A DNA stretch of 64,000 nucleotides from Pseudarthrobacter raffinosi (GCF_023913735.1 NZ_JAMXBH010000011.1:62001-126000); one strand, 5' to 3'; positions 26,994 to 35,706 are shown, numbered from the stretch's first letter. Numbers and translations are program-made. Notes: generated by a model not told the origin, from the sequence alone.

Positions 26994-27021
26994 TATTCGG
27001 CCGGAGCACGGAAGCGGATGG
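26994..27021 (-). promoter_or_regulatory. SigK-like promoter of fasciclin gene
   Basis: On the minus strand CCATCC (27016-27021), a 16-base spacer and CGAATA (26994-26999, preceded by C) match the -35/-10 consensus I recall for mycobacterial SigK, whose main targets are fasciclin-domain proteins. The 5' untranslated region would be about 100 nt. Confidence 0.6.
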
Positions 27022-27090
27022 GTGGATCGCCAAGAGTTTTTAATTGCGCGCCAAACCGGGGGAGAATGCCGTGGCTGGGACAGTTAAATG

Positions 27091-27127
27091 ACAGAGATCC
27101 CGGGGCCTGTGGGCCCGGGATCTCTGT
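27091..27127 (-). terminator. tRNA-Leu terminator
   Basis: ACAGAGATCCCGGG and its exact complement form a 14-bp stem with a 9-nt loop, starting 8 bp after the tRNA 3' end on the minus strand. Confidence 0.8.
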
Positions 27128-27134
27128 GTAAGTG

Positions 27135-27216
27135 TGCGCAAGGGGGGACTTGAACCCCCACGCCCGAAGGCACAGGAACCTAAATCCTGCGTGTCTGCCA
27201 ATTTCACCACTCGCGC
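27135..27216 (-). tRNA. tRNA-Leu (anticodon TAG)
   Basis: An 82-nt type II tRNA with a long variable arm (TGTGCC-TTCG-GGCGTG region). The acceptor stem GCGCGAG pairs with CTTGCGC (one G-T), the anticodon stem is CAGGA/TCCTG with loop TTTAGGT, and the T arm has GTTCAAGTC. CCA is not encoded. Confidence 0.93.
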
Positions 27217-27363
27217 TTGGCAGTTGCCGCCGTTGTCTCAACCTTGGCCAGATGGCCTACGGATAAAAACGTACGACGGCGGTGCCAGCTTCCATTGTAG
27301 CCTCGGGCCGGCGGGGTTCCGGTCAGCCGGTTCCTGCCCCTGTGCCTCGGCACGCGTAATGCG

Positions 27364-27837
27364 TTACGCGTCCAGATTGAGGTCGCGCCGCAGTTTTGCC
27401 ACGTGGCCGGTGGCCCGGACGTTGTACTGGGCCAGCGCCACCTTTCCGTCGGGATCGATCACCACCGTGCTGCGGATCAGTCCCTCATACGTCCGTCCAT
27501 AGTTCTTCTTTTCGCCCCAGGCGCCATAGGCCTCGGCCACGGCATGGTCCCCGTCCGAAAGCAACGGAAAGCTCAGGTCCTCGTTGGCGGCAAAGGCAGC
27601 AAGTTTGTCCACGGAATCGGGGGAAACACCCAGGACCCGATAGCCGGCCGACGTGAAGGACGCCAGGCTGACACGGAAATCACACGCCTGTTTGGTGCAG
27701 CCGGGGGTAGCGGCTGCTGGGTAGAAATACACGATTGTGCTGCCGCTGTGCCCGGAAGCCAGGTTGACGTCTTTACCCGACGAATCCTTCAGGGTGAAGC
27801 CGGGCGCTACGTCGCCGGTCAAGAGTCTGTCAGCCAC
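27364..27837 (-). CDS. bcp: Thioredoxin-dependent peroxiredoxin (Bcp/PrxQ type)
   Basis: A 157-residue AhpC/TSA-fold peroxidase. The peroxidatic cysteine C47 sits in ATPGCTKQACDF and the resolving C52 five residues later, the alpha-2 type of PrxQ/Bcp enzymes. It reduces hydroperoxides using thioredoxin in the cytoplasm. The start is GTG 27837 with GAGGAGA upstream. It is divergent from a MarR regulator starting at 27924, which may respond to oxidants and control both genes. Confidence 0.93.
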   Translation of the reverse strand: MADRLLTGDVAPGFTLKDSSGKDVNLASGHSGSTIVYFYPAAATPGCTKQACDFRVSLASFTSAGYRVLGVSPDSVDKLAAFAANEDLSFPLLSDGDHAVAEAYGAWGEKKNYGRTYEGLIRSTVVIDPDGKVALAQYNVRATGHVAKLRRDLNLDA

Positions 27838-27898
27838 TGTTAATCTCCTCGTTGCAGGCGGAACACACCAGTTTAGTAAGCATCCAGGACCGGTGCTA

Positions 27899-27923
27899 AC
27901 CAGCCTTAGCTATACTTGCTGGT
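27899..27923 (+). promoter_or_regulatory. Leaderless promoter with palindrome for marR
   Basis: TATACT (27911-27916) lies only 7 bases before the ATG at 27924, so the transcript should be leaderless or nearly so. ACCAGC (27899-27904) and GCTGGT (27918-27923) form a palindrome centred on the -10 box, a likely autoregulatory operator. No good -35 box is seen. Confidence 0.5.
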
Positions 27924-28388
27924 ATGCCTGACATGGATCGCTGGCCCACTGGGCGCCTATTGTCCACTGCGGCACGCCTCGTAGAACACTCCTGGAACGA
28001 AAAGCTAAGCGCCATCGGACTGACGCACGCCGGCGTGATCGCTATCGAAGTCCTCTCAGCGCAGGGGCCGATGACACAGGCCCAACTCGCCCAATATGTG
28101 CGCGTTCAGGCCCAGACCATGGGTAAAACCCTGAGCCGGTTGGAGTCCCACGGCCACATTGCCCGCGTCCGCAGCACCTCGGACCGCCGCAGCCAGGTAG
28201 TGTCCCTCACGGACAGCGGACGGGAAGCCGCAGCCGCAGCCGTTGAGATGGAACGCTCAGTGCTTGCCGCGGCAACTATTGACCCTGACGCCCTGCGGCA
28301 GGAGCTCCAGGCTGTGGTCAGGGAGCTGGCCAGCCAGTTCGCCTCGCCGTCAACCAGCGCCCTGGTGGACGGTGCCCCGCTCAGCTAG
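27924..28388 (+). CDS. MarR-family transcriptional regulator
   Basis: A 154-residue MarR regulator: N-terminal dimer helices, winged helix with recognition run QLAQYVRVQAQTMGKTLSRLESHGHI and wing STSDRRSQVVSLTDSG. There is no Cys in the protein, so oxidant sensing by thiol chemistry is excluded; a ligand-binding mechanism is more likely. ATG 27924 is the first start after a -10 box, implying leaderless translation. Its neighbour on the other side is Bcp, divergently transcribed. Confidence 0.9.
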   Translation: MPDMDRWPTGRLLSTAARLVEHSWNEKLSAIGLTHAGVIAIEVLSAQGPMTQAQLAQYVRVQAQTMGKTLSRLESHGHIARVRSTSDRRSQVVSLTDSGREAAAAAVEMERSVLAAATIDPDALRQELQAVVRELASQFASPSTSALVDGAPLS

Positions 28389-28754
28389 CAATCCCGGGAA
28401 TCCGGTAAATCTGACTGGCACCATTACTGCAAAATTCCGCAGTGGTGGTGCCCTTTTTGGTTTGTGCCCTGAAACGTCCAGAAGTGGCGTCTTGGCCGCG
28501 TGATTTTGCAGCGGTTCAGGGCCCACTTCCAAGAGGTGCAATCGATGGTGGTTCGCCGAAGGAGGCCCGTCGGGACCCACCATGCACGTTCCGGACGTCT
28601 CAACTGAAGACCGGTGGCCTGGATATATCCCCGTCATTGGGTATAGGAGTGTCCATATCCTCTCGGCACCTATCAAGGCTTCAGGGGCTGCTTCAACATC
28701 ACGACCGGCATCTGGCCGTAGGTCTCGCCGCGCGATGCCCTTATCATCTGACGT
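28389..28754. other. Intergenic stretch with a 57-bp inverted-repeat element
   Basis: I see no convincing gene in these 366 bases; a minus-strand open frame covers them but has no family features. GCCCTGAA at 28466-28473 is inverted exactly as TTCAGGGC at 28515-28522, which could be a remnant of a small mobile element or a hairpin after marR. A/T-rich stretches near 28620-28660 (GGATATATCC, 28619-28628) may hold the promoter of the next gene. Confidence 0.4.
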
Positions 28755-30449
28755 ATGCGGAAACACTTGGTCGCCCTTGGGGTCGTGGCAATCCTCCTTG
28801 CCGGCTGCTCGGCCCCTTCAACTGATCCGGCAGTAACGACAGCGGCGCCGGCCGCCACATCAGCATCAGCTACGCCGACGCCGACTACGCCAACGACAGG
28901 CTCGGCCGCGACAGATCTGAACTGGGGCACGCCGACCGCTGGCGACGAGTTCAACTATACCGGCGCACCGGACGCCGCGAAGTGGTCCGTGTACAACAGT
29001 GTCGGGCACGCGGGGAATGGCATTCGGAGTCCCCAGCAGGTCACGGTAGACGGTTCCAAAATGGTCATGACTGGAACCCCGGACGGCACGACTGCTGGAA
29101 TGAGCGCGAAGTTTGGACGCCAGAAGTACGGCAGGTGGGAGGCCCGCGCGGCGGGTTCGGGTGACAACGAGTACCGTATGGTGTTGCTCCTGTGGCCGGA
29201 TAGTGGGATTTGGCCGTGTGAAGGCGAAGTTAATTATGCAGAGAAGACCGGTGATTGGAACGTCATCAAGTTCTTCTACCACTATGGATGTTCGAACTCG
29301 CAGACGTCGGCAGCCAAGGCTCTGGACATTTCACAGTTCCACAACTACGCGGTTGACTGGTCTCCGAATGGGATCGTCGGCTACGTCGATGGGGTGAAGT
29401 GGTTTGAGGACAACGACCCGACGCACCAGCCTCCCGGACCGATGCACCAGACGCTACAACTGGACTGGGAGCCAGACAGCACTGTTAACGGCGCCGGCGA
29501 GATGCGAGTGGATTGGGTTCGCGTCTATGCGGCTGGCGATCCAACTCCCGCTGCCCTGCGGCCGCCATCCGATGAGTCGTTTGAGTTCGCTGCCACCGGG
29601 GACATAAACCCTGCGGGTAACACGTCGTCCACGTCGCACAGTGGTAAAAATGCGGCTAGCATCATCGACGGTCTCAACGACGGTTCGCTGGACAACTTCC
29701 TTGCGCTGGGCGATTTCCAGTATGACAAGGGCACCTGTACCGAGCTCGAGGCTTACAACCAGTTGTGGGGTCCGGCTAAGGCCAAGACGTACTGGACCGC
29801 TGGCCCGAATCATGATGTTGAACCCGGCGAGAATGACGACGTTGACCGGTACATGGATGGGCAGTGCGTGTCCACGGTGAAGAGCGCGACCAGCTCCGAT
29901 GTTGTACGGTTCCAAGACGCTCTTGAATGGTATTCGTTCGACAAGGGCAACTGGCACATTCTTGTCGCGCCTACGGCCACGTGGCGTTATAACGCTAAGC
30001 GGGCGCAGGCGATGACCTCGGAGATGGATGCCAACCTGAAAGCGGCGAAGGCCGCTGGAAAGCATTTGGCGGTTATCTACCATGATCCGTATTTCACCAG
30101 CAACACGTCGAGCCATACCCGCTTCTCTAAGGCGAAGCCGTGGATTGACGTGTTCTGGGCGAACCGCGTTCGTGTGCTGCTGTCCGGCTCACAGCACAAT
30201 TATGAGCGGACCTGCCCGATTAACAACGAGGACCAGTGCGTTGCGGACGGGATGCAACAATTTCAGGTGTCCACTGGTGGAATCGGCCTCCGGGCGTTCA
30301 CCAGCAGCCCCTCTTATGTGCAGCGGAAGTTTAGCGACACATGGGGTCACCTACGGATGAGCCTCAAGGCTGACGGCTCTTATACGTGGGAGTTCCGTCC
30401 CGTTTCTGGCGGAATGCAGACTGACAGCGGGTCTCGAAGCCATGGCTAA
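28755..30449 (+). CDS. GH16 domain fused to metallophosphatase domain, lipoprotein
   Basis: A 564-residue secreted lipoprotein (lipobox LLAGC, C18), Thr/Pro linker, then a glycoside hydrolase family 16 domain (about 55-260) and a calcineurin-like metallophosphatase domain (about 275-555). The GH16 active site reads E158-V-N160-Y-A-E163; both catalytic Glu are present but the central Asp of ExDxxE is Asn. The phosphatase motifs are GD283 (ATGDIN), LGDFQ, GPNHD for GNHD, YHDPYF and SQHNYER for GHxH. The base composition is lower in GC than in neighbours. It lies in a patch with mobile-element debris beside tRNA-Lys. Function: possibly wall or capsule polysaccharide turnover; inferred only. Confidence 0.8.
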   Translation: MRKHLVALGVVAILLAGCSAPSTDPAVTTAAPAATSASATPTPTTPTTGSAATDLNWGTPTAGDEFNYTGAPDAAKWSVYNSVGHAGNGIRSPQQVTVDGSKMVMTGTPDGTTAGMSAKFGRQKYGRWEARAAGSGDNEYRMVLLLWPDSGIWPCEGEVNYAEKTGDWNVIKFFYHYGCSNSQTSAAKALDISQFHNYAVDWSPNGIVGYVDGVKWFEDNDPTHQPPGPMHQTLQLDWEPDSTVNGAGEMRVDWVRVYAAGDPTPAALRPPSDESFEFAATGDINPAGNTSSTSHSGKNAASIIDGLNDGSLDNFLALGDFQYDKGTCTELEAYNQLWGPAKAKTYWTAGPNHDVEPGENDDVDRYMDGQCVSTVKSATSSDVVRFQDALEWYSFDKGNWHILVAPTATWRYNAKRAQAMTSEMDANLKAAKAAGKHLAVIYHDPYFTSNTSSHTRFSKAKPWIDVFWANRVRVLLSGSQHNYERTCPINNEDQCVADGMQQFQVSTGGIGLRAFTSSPSYVQRKFSDTWGHLRMSLKADGSYTWEFRPVSGGMQTDSGSRSHG

Positions 30450-30583
30450 TTCCTCGGTTCCGATCACCGCCGGTTCGGGCACTAACATTTGATACCGTCA
30501 CCATGCCCGGTGGCGGACACAGGCAGGTTGTCGTGCTGGGCAATCACGGTGAGCATGAGGGACGTACCGCCACATTCCGCACC

Positions 30584-30793
30584 CTAGCGTTCCATAGATT
30601 CTCCCAGCTCTGTCACGGAGCTGAATGCCCCGCGTTTGAGGCACTGGCGGGTGATGATCCCGAAGAAGATCTCCACCATGTTCAGCCGGGAACAGCTGGT
30701 CGGGGTGATAGCTGTCGCAGATAACATGCAGTTCAACCCGGGGTGGGCGTCGGCGTCCCGGCCCAGGAAATCGACGAACTCGATGCTGGTGTG
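30584..30793 (-). mobile_element. IS630-family transposase remnant
   Basis: The minus strand encodes about 69 residues including SRLNMVEIFFGIITRQCLKR and GAFSSVTEL, the C-terminal catalytic region (with the DDE Glu) of IS630-type transposases. An adjacent frame (near 30710-30740) has ELHVICDSYH, the expected preceding block, so at least one frameshift and a deletion are present. No terminal repeats or full gene remain. The element is dead. Confidence 0.65.
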
Positions 30794-31075
30794 CTTTGGA
30801 TAGAAGGCGTTCGCGCTGAGTTTGCCCGTGAGGACCTCCGCGTTGAGGTCGGCGTCCCATTCGGCGGCGATCTCCGGATAAAGCACGTCCAAGCGGTTAG
30901 TGACTGAAAGCTCTCTCGTCCAGCACAGAAGGGCAGGCGCTTCTCGAGGATTTGAACACTGCCTCGGCCTTCGCCTTGTAAGTGTGGTCGGGGCCGGCAG
31001 GACACCGCCTGAGGTAGCCAAAGGTGGTTGGATTCGGAGTCTCGCGGCAGTCGGCTGTGATGTCGGCGTGTCCCA
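30794..31075 (-). pseudogene. Broken zinc-ribbon (PF14311-like) protein gene
   Basis: Two frames on the minus strand carry pieces of the treble-clef zinc-finger repeat found in PF14311 proteins: RRCPAGPDHTYKAKAEAVFKSSRSACP in one frame (about 30930-31020), and LYPEIAAEWDADLN in the next (about 30860-30900). They are in the right order but out of frame, with a stop between them, and the coding then runs into IS630 sequence. PF14311 proteins are often nuclease or defence-associated, so this may be a dead accessory gene. The identification rests on short motifs. Confidence 0.45.
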
Positions 31076-31143
31076 GCTCTTTCCCCGGAGCAGCAGGGAA
31101 TAAATAGCCCGCAAATACCCCACAGCGATCGAGGGGCAAAAAG

Positions 31144-31187
31144 GAAACCCCGTCTTCACGGCTTGTGGCCAGTGAAGACGGGGTTTC
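31144..31187 (-). terminator. tRNA-Lys terminator
   Basis: GAAACCCCGTCTTCAC is repeated in inverse form (16-bp perfect stem, 12-nt loop) immediately after the encoded CCA of tRNA-Lys on the minus strand. Confidence 0.85.
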
Positions 31188-31189
31188 TT

Positions 31190-31265
31190 TGGTGCACCCC
31201 CCGGGACTTGAACCCGGAACCCATTGATTAAGAGTCAATTGCTCTGCCAATTGAGCTAGAGGTGC
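31190..31265 (-). tRNA. tRNA-Lys (anticodon CTT), CCA encoded
   Basis: The acceptor stem is GCACCTC/GGGGTGC, the anticodon stem TTGAC... with loop CTCTTAA, and the T arm has GTTCAAGTC. The mature body is 31193-31265; CCA is encoded at 31190-31192. The 3' end faces the accessory patch at 28.4-31.1 kb, so it is a possible integration target. Confidence 0.95.
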
Positions 31266-31381
31266 ATCTCCTATGTGGTGACCTACCGGGCTTTTTCTTT
31301 CCCGGTTGATCTCCGCAACGACATGAAACTCTACACGAACTTCCGACCCATGTGAAATCGAGGCCCCAATGCTCCCCAGGT

Positions 31382-32551
31382 TCAGCCGGGAGGGGCCAGA
31401 ACCAGCACAAAATCAGGGTTTTTGTTGTTGGTGAGCAGCCAGAAGCCGCCGTCGGGAGTCCGGATGACGTCCCGGATCCTGCCGTATTCGCGTGTGAAAT
31501 AGGCCACAGGAGCGCTTGCCTCCTCGCCGGACAAGGACACCGTCCAGAGGCGTTGGCCGCGCAGGGCGCCGAGGTAGGCCGTCGACCCGGCAATTTCCAG
31601 GCCGCTGGGTGAGGAGTCCGCCGTCGAAGGCCACACCACCTTCGCGTCGCGGTACGCCTCCCGGTGAGGTGCGCCGGTTACTGCGGGCCAGCCGTAGTTG
31701 GCTCCCGGCTCGATGAGGTTGAGCTCGTCGTTGACGTCCGGGCCGAACTCGCTGGACCAGAGCCGGCCGGCGCTGTCCCACGCCAGTCCTTGGACGTTTC
31801 GGTGCCCCAAGCTGTACACGGCATTGCCGAAAGGGTTGCCAGGTGCGGGGTCACCCTCCGGAGTCAGCCGCAGGATCTTCCCGCCCAGAGCGTTGCGGTC
31901 CTGTGGCTGTTCGCGGCGCTGGGAGTCGCCTGTGCCCACGTACAGGAACCCGTCCGGGCCGAAGCGGATCCGGCCGCCATTGTGGGTTGATGCCTTGGGG
32001 ATTCCGGAAAAGACCACCTCGGGGTCGCCAAGGTCCAGGGATCCGTCAGGCTGTTCCGTCAGCTTCAGCCGGGCGATGCGGTTGTCCTGTGCCGAGGTGA
32101 AGTACAGGTAAAGGTAGTTGTCGGACGGAAAGCCGGGGGAGAGGGCTAGTCCCAGCAAGCCTCCCTCACCGCCAGGAGCCACGCCGGGGACCTGGCCGAT
32201 GGTGGTCGCCCTGCCATCACGGACAGCTTTCAGCAGCGCAGAGTCACGCTCGGAGACGACGGCGGTTCCGTTCGGCAGGAATACCGCGGCCCAGGGAATG
32301 TCGAGCTGGAGATCGAGCCGTGCCACAACCTCCGGTGGCGTGGCGTTACCCGGGCCGGCCCCGGTCCCGGTTCCTGTGATATTGCCGGTGGGGGCATCGT
32401 TGGCGTCCCCCGTGCAGCCCGACAGCAGCACGGCCAGGCACACTGCGAAGGCGCCCGCAGTGGGCTTGGCCGCCGCGAAGGCCCGAAAGTGCGCCTGCGT
32501 CCGGTCAGATACGCGTCCGCCGGGGGGCGCGGAAGCCGGCAGCTTCCGCAT
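31382..32551 (-). CDS. PQQ-dependent sugar dehydrogenase-like lipoprotein
   Basis: A secreted lipoprotein (lipobox LLSGC) with a six-bladed propeller of the soluble glucose/sorbosone dehydrogenase type: LDIPWAAVFLPNGTAVVSERDS, GEGGLLGLALSPGF, STHNGGRIRFGPDGFLYVGTGD and LGHRNVQGLAWD are the usual blocks, including the catalytic-site His. The cofactor would be PQQ, though many Gram-positive members lack proven PQQ binding. ATG 32551 gives 389 residues and overlaps the upstream gene by about 45 bp; no ribosome site is clear and a non-ATG start nearer the signal peptide is possible. Confidence 0.85.
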   Translation of the reverse strand: MRKLPASAPPGGRVSDRTQAHFRAFAAAKPTAGAFAVCLAVLLSGCTGDANDAPTGNITGTGTGAGPGNATPPEVVARLDLQLDIPWAAVFLPNGTAVVSERDSALLKAVRDGRATTIGQVPGVAPGGEGGLLGLALSPGFPSDNYLYLYFTSAQDNRIARLKLTEQPDGSLDLGDPEVVFSGIPKASTHNGGRIRFGPDGFLYVGTGDSQRREQPQDRNALGGKILRLTPEGDPAPGNPFGNAVYSLGHRNVQGLAWDSAGRLWSSEFGPDVNDELNLIEPGANYGWPAVTGAPHREAYRDAKVVWPSTADSSPSGLEIAGSTAYLGALRGQRLWTVSLSGEEASAPVAYFTREYGRIRDVIRTPDGGFWLLTNNKNPDFVLVLAPPG

Positions 32552-33740
32552 GGGCCGCCGACTCAAACCAGACGTCGGCTTTCGTCTGCACATAGTCCGG
32601 ATGCCCCTCCTCGTAATAGACCATTGTTCCGGCGTCGGCCTTGACCTCGAAATCCGCCGGACCGCTTCCATCCGGGCCGGGCGACGCGGAACCTGCGCCG
32701 TAGGGCTGGTCCGCGGCCAGATGCCCGGTCGGTTCCGGTGCAGCTTCGTAGTCCGCCACGGCTGCCGGCTCCATGGTCCGGGCTTCAGCGGCCTCTGGTG
32801 ATACTGCGGTGTCTGTGGCTACTGCGGCCTCCATGGATCCTGCAGCCTGCATGGGAGCGGCGCTTGCCGCGTGCGGGGCTGAATCGGCGGCGGCCACTTC
32901 GGGTTGCGTATCAGCGGCTTCGGCTTCCGCAGCGGCCGTTTCTGCGCCGGGCAGCGTGGGCGCATGGGGCTCCGTGTATTCCGGGTGATGCACAAATCCA
33001 GCGCCCTGGGCCGGTGGTGCTTCGGACGTTGGGGTGTCGGCAATTACGGTGGACGCTTCGCCTGCCGGCCGGTGGCTGGCGGCGGGTTGGGCTGGTGCGC
33101 TTGCCTCTGACCACTGGGTTTCCCACTCGGCTTCGTCTGCCTGCCGGCTCACACTCTCCTTGCTGCCAGGTTCCTGGGCTGCTAGCGACTCCGGGCGAGC
33201 CGGCTCCTCTTGCCCAGCCAGCTGCCCAGGTCGGCCGGGTTCCCCAGAGCCAGCCGACTCGGGGGATGACAGTTCTTCGGCGGACGGGCGTTCCCGTGCA
33301 TCGGCTGCAGCGGTTTCTGCGGGACCAGAAGTGTCTGTGGCGCCAGCGGTATCTGCGGCACCAGCAGTAACAGTGGAACCGACAACGTCGGGGTCAACAC
33401 CGGCGTCCTGCCCGACGATGGTGTCCTTTTCCAAGCTGGGTTCTCCAAGGCCGGCCTTGTGCCCACCCCCGGCTTCCTGGGGTTCTGCCGTGCTGGACCG
33501 CACGGGCGCCTCGTCCGCCGTCGTCGGTGGTGTCGGCTCAGCAGCGCCGAAGCCCGCAGCACTGGGGATGCCCGCCGTGCCTGCGGCTTCCGCCGAGGCA
33601 GCTGCGCTTCCGCCGGAGAGTCCGCCGTCCGTCCGGATGGGCGTGGAGTCACCGGTGCTCGAGGAGCTGCTGCGGTTCAGCAGCCACCACACAACGCCCA
33701 CGATCAGCACAATGAGGATAATCCAGAAGACAAAATCCAT
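32505..33740 (-). CDS. Membrane-anchored low-complexity protein with sunset domain
   Basis: A 411-residue protein: an N-terminal membrane helix (FVFWIILIVLIVGVVWWLL), then about 320 residues of Ala/Glu/Ser/Pro-rich low-complexity sequence and a C-terminal domain of about 50 residues (ADFEVKADAGTMVYYEEGHPDYVQTKADVWF...AEAAGF). The last part matches the actinobacterial sunset domain that also occurs after ribosomal protein L17. The acidic linker could span the wall or form a flexible cytoplasmic arm. ATG 33740 has AAGGG upstream. The stop overlaps the start of the dehydrogenase gene. Confidence 0.75.
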   Translation of the reverse strand: MDFVFWIILIVLIVGVVWWLLNRSSSSSTGDSTPIRTDGGLSGGSAAASAEAAGTAGIPSAAGFGAAEPTPPTTADEAPVRSSTAEPQEAGGGHKAGLGEPSLEKDTIVGQDAGVDPDVVGSTVTAGAADTAGATDTSGPAETAAADARERPSAEELSSPESAGSGEPGRPGQLAGQEEPARPESLAAQEPGSKESVSRQADEAEWETQWSEASAPAQPAASHRPAGEASTVIADTPTSEAPPAQGAGFVHHPEYTEPHAPTLPGAETAAAEAEAADTQPEVAAADSAPHAASAAPMQAAGSMEAAVATDTAVSPEAAEARTMEPAAVADYEAAPEPTGHLAADQPYGAGSASPGPDGSGPADFEVKADAGTMVYYEEGHPDYVQTKADVWFESAAHAEAAGFRAPRRTRI

Positions 33741-33837
33741 AGCAGGGCCCTTCAGTCCGGATGGCACGGTTGCCGTTCCCTGACGGTACGTCGGTGCGAA
33801 CGGGGCTGTCTAGGTTCCGGCAGGCCCGTAAGGGTCC

Positions 33838-33854
33838 GTCTCAGAATTTGAGAC
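33838..33854. promoter_or_regulatory. GTCTCA-N5-TGAGAC palindrome upstream of ilvD
   Basis: GTCTCAGAATTTGAGAC is a 17-bp palindrome 94 bp before the ilvD ATG. It is nearly the same as sites at leuB (48522) and between ndgR and leuC (62382), so it is the best candidate operator of the NdgR/LtbR regulator. Confidence 0.6.
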
Positions 33855-33948
33855 GAGCGTCCACTGTTTGATCGAAATATTCCTGAAAATGGGCCAAACG
33901 TGCTGTTCGGGTCGTTGGCGTCCCGATCGGAGTCATAGACTTTGACCC

Positions 33949-35670
33949 ATGAGTGAGGACACCCAAACAGCAACCGAGAACAAGATCGACATCAAGCCCC
34001 GAAGCCGGGTCGTCACCGACGGGATCCATGCCGCCCCCGCGCGCGGTATGTTCCGCGCAGTCGGCATGGGCGACGACGACTTCGCGAAGCCCCAGATCGG
34101 CGTTGCGAGTTCCTGGAATGAAATCACTCCCTGCAACCTGTCCCTGAACCGGCTGGCCCAGGGCGCCAAGGAAGGCGTCCACGCAGGCGGCGGTTTCCCG
34201 ATGCAGTTCGGCACCATCTCCGTCTCCGACGGCATCTCCATGGGCCACGAAGGCATGCACTTCTCCCTGGTCTCCCGCGAAGTCATCGCCGATTCCGTCG
34301 AAACCGTCATGCAGGCCGAGCGCATCGACGGCTCGGTCCTCCTGGCCGGCTGCGACAAGTCCCTCCCCGGCATGCTCATGGCAGCCGCCCGCCTGGACCT
34401 GGCCAGCGTCTTCGTCTATGCCGGCTCCATCATGCCGGGCTGGGTCAAGCTGGAGGACGGCTCCGAAAAGGAAGTCACCCTCATCGACGCCTTCGAAGCC
34501 GTCGGCGCCTGCGCCGCCGGCAAGATGAGCCTCGGCGACCTTGACCGCATCGAGCGCGCCATCTGCCCCGGCGAAGGCGCCTGCGGCGGCATGTACACCG
34601 CCAACACCATGGCCTGCGTCGGCGAGGCACTGGGCATGTCGCTGCCCGGCTCGGCCGCCCCGCCCTCGGCAGACCGCCGTCGTGATGAATTTGCGCGCAA
34701 GTCCGGCGAGGCAGTGGTCAACCTGCTCCGCCTTGGCATCACCGCCCGGGACATCATGACCAAAAAGGCGTTCGAAAACGCCATCGCCGTCACCATGGCA
34801 TTCGGCGGCTCCACCAACGCCGTCCTGCACCTCCTGGCCATCGCCCGCGAAGCTGAAGTCGAGCTGAACCTGGAGGACTTCAACCGCATCGGCGACAAGA
34901 TCCCGCACCTGGGCGACCTGAAGCCGTTCGGCCGCTACGTCATGACCGACGTCGACAAGATCGGCGGCGTGCCGGTCATCATGCGCGCACTGCTCGACGC
35001 CGGCCTGCTGCACGGTGACTGCCTCACCGTCACCGGCAAGACCGTGGCCGAAAACCTCGCTGCGATCAACCCGCCGGACCTGGACGGCAAGATCCTCCGT
35101 GCCATGGACAACCCGATCCACAAGACCGGCGGCATCACCATCCTGCACGGCACGATGGCCCCCGAGGGTGCTGTGGTGAAGAGTGCAGGCTTCGACGCCG
35201 ACGTCTTCGAGGGCACCGCCCGCGTCTTCGAGCGCGAGCAGGGTGCCCTGGCCGCCCTGGATGAGGGTCTGATCAAGGCCGGCGACGTTGTGGTCATCCG
35301 CTACGAAGGTCCCAAGGGCGGCCCCGGCATGCGGGAAATGCTCGCCATCACCGGCGCCATCAAGGGTGCGGGCCTCGGCAAGGACGTGCTGCTGCTGACC
35401 GACGGACGCTTCTCCGGCGGCACCACCGGCCTCTGCATCGGCCACGTTGCACCGGAAGCTGTCGATGGCGGCCCCATCGCCTTCGTCAAGGACGGGGACC
35501 GGATCCGCGTCGACATCGCAGCACGCAGCTTCGACCTGCTGGTTGATGAGGCCGAGCTCGAATCCCGCAAGATCGGCTGGGAGCCCCTCCCTGCCAAGTT
35601 CACCAAGGGCGTGCTCGCCAAATATGCCAAGCTGGTCCACAGCGCCTCCACCGGCGCATACTGCGGGTAG
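33949..35670 (+). CDS. ilvD: Dihydroxy-acid dehydratase
   Basis: A 573-residue Fe-S dehydratase for isoleucine and valine synthesis, acting on dihydroxy-isovalerate and dihydroxy-methylvalerate. Cluster and metal-binding cysteines are in [10 protein letters not shown] and [16 protein letters not shown]; the C-terminal [11 protein letters not shown] block is conserved. No Shine-Dalgarno is close to ATG 33949; TAGACT at 33936-33941 could be a -10 box, giving a nearly leaderless transcript. The NdgR-type palindrome lies 94 bp upstream. ilvD is transcribed apart from ilvBNC. Confidence 0.96.
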   Translation: MSEDTQTATENKIDIKPRSRVVTDGIHAAPARGMFRAVGMGDDDFAKPQIGVASSWNEITPCNLSLNRLAQGAKEGVHAGGGFPMQFGTISVSDGISMGHEGMHFSLVSREVIADSVETVMQAERIDGSVLLAGCDKSLPGMLMAAARLDLASVFVYAGSIMPGWVKLEDGSEKEVTLIDAFEAVGACAAGKMSLGDLDRIERAICPGEGACGGMYTANTMACVGEALGMSLPGSAAPPSADRRRDEFARKSGEAVVNLLRLGITARDIMTKKAFENAIAVTMAFGGSTNAVLHLLAIAREAEVELNLEDFNRIGDKIPHLGDLKPFGRYVMTDVDKIGGVPVIMRALLDAGLLHGDCLTVTGKTVAENLAAINPPDLDGKILRAMDNPIHKTGGITILHGTMAPEGAVVKSAGFDADVFEGTARVFEREQGALAALDEGLIKAGDVVVIRYEGPKGGPGMREMLAITGAIKGAGLGKDVLLLTDGRFSGGTTGLCIGHVAPEAVDGGPIAFVKDGDRIRVDIAARSFDLLVDEAELESRKIGWEPLPAKFTKGVLAKYAKLVHSASTGAYCG

Positions 35671-35706
35671 CACGATTTCGTTCCTCAACCTCGGCTGCTG
35701 GTTGAG

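Noticed and set aside
28350..28766. Minus-strand open frame between marR and the GH16 gene
   Set aside because: No recognisable domain or ribosome site; it overlaps the 3' end of marR.
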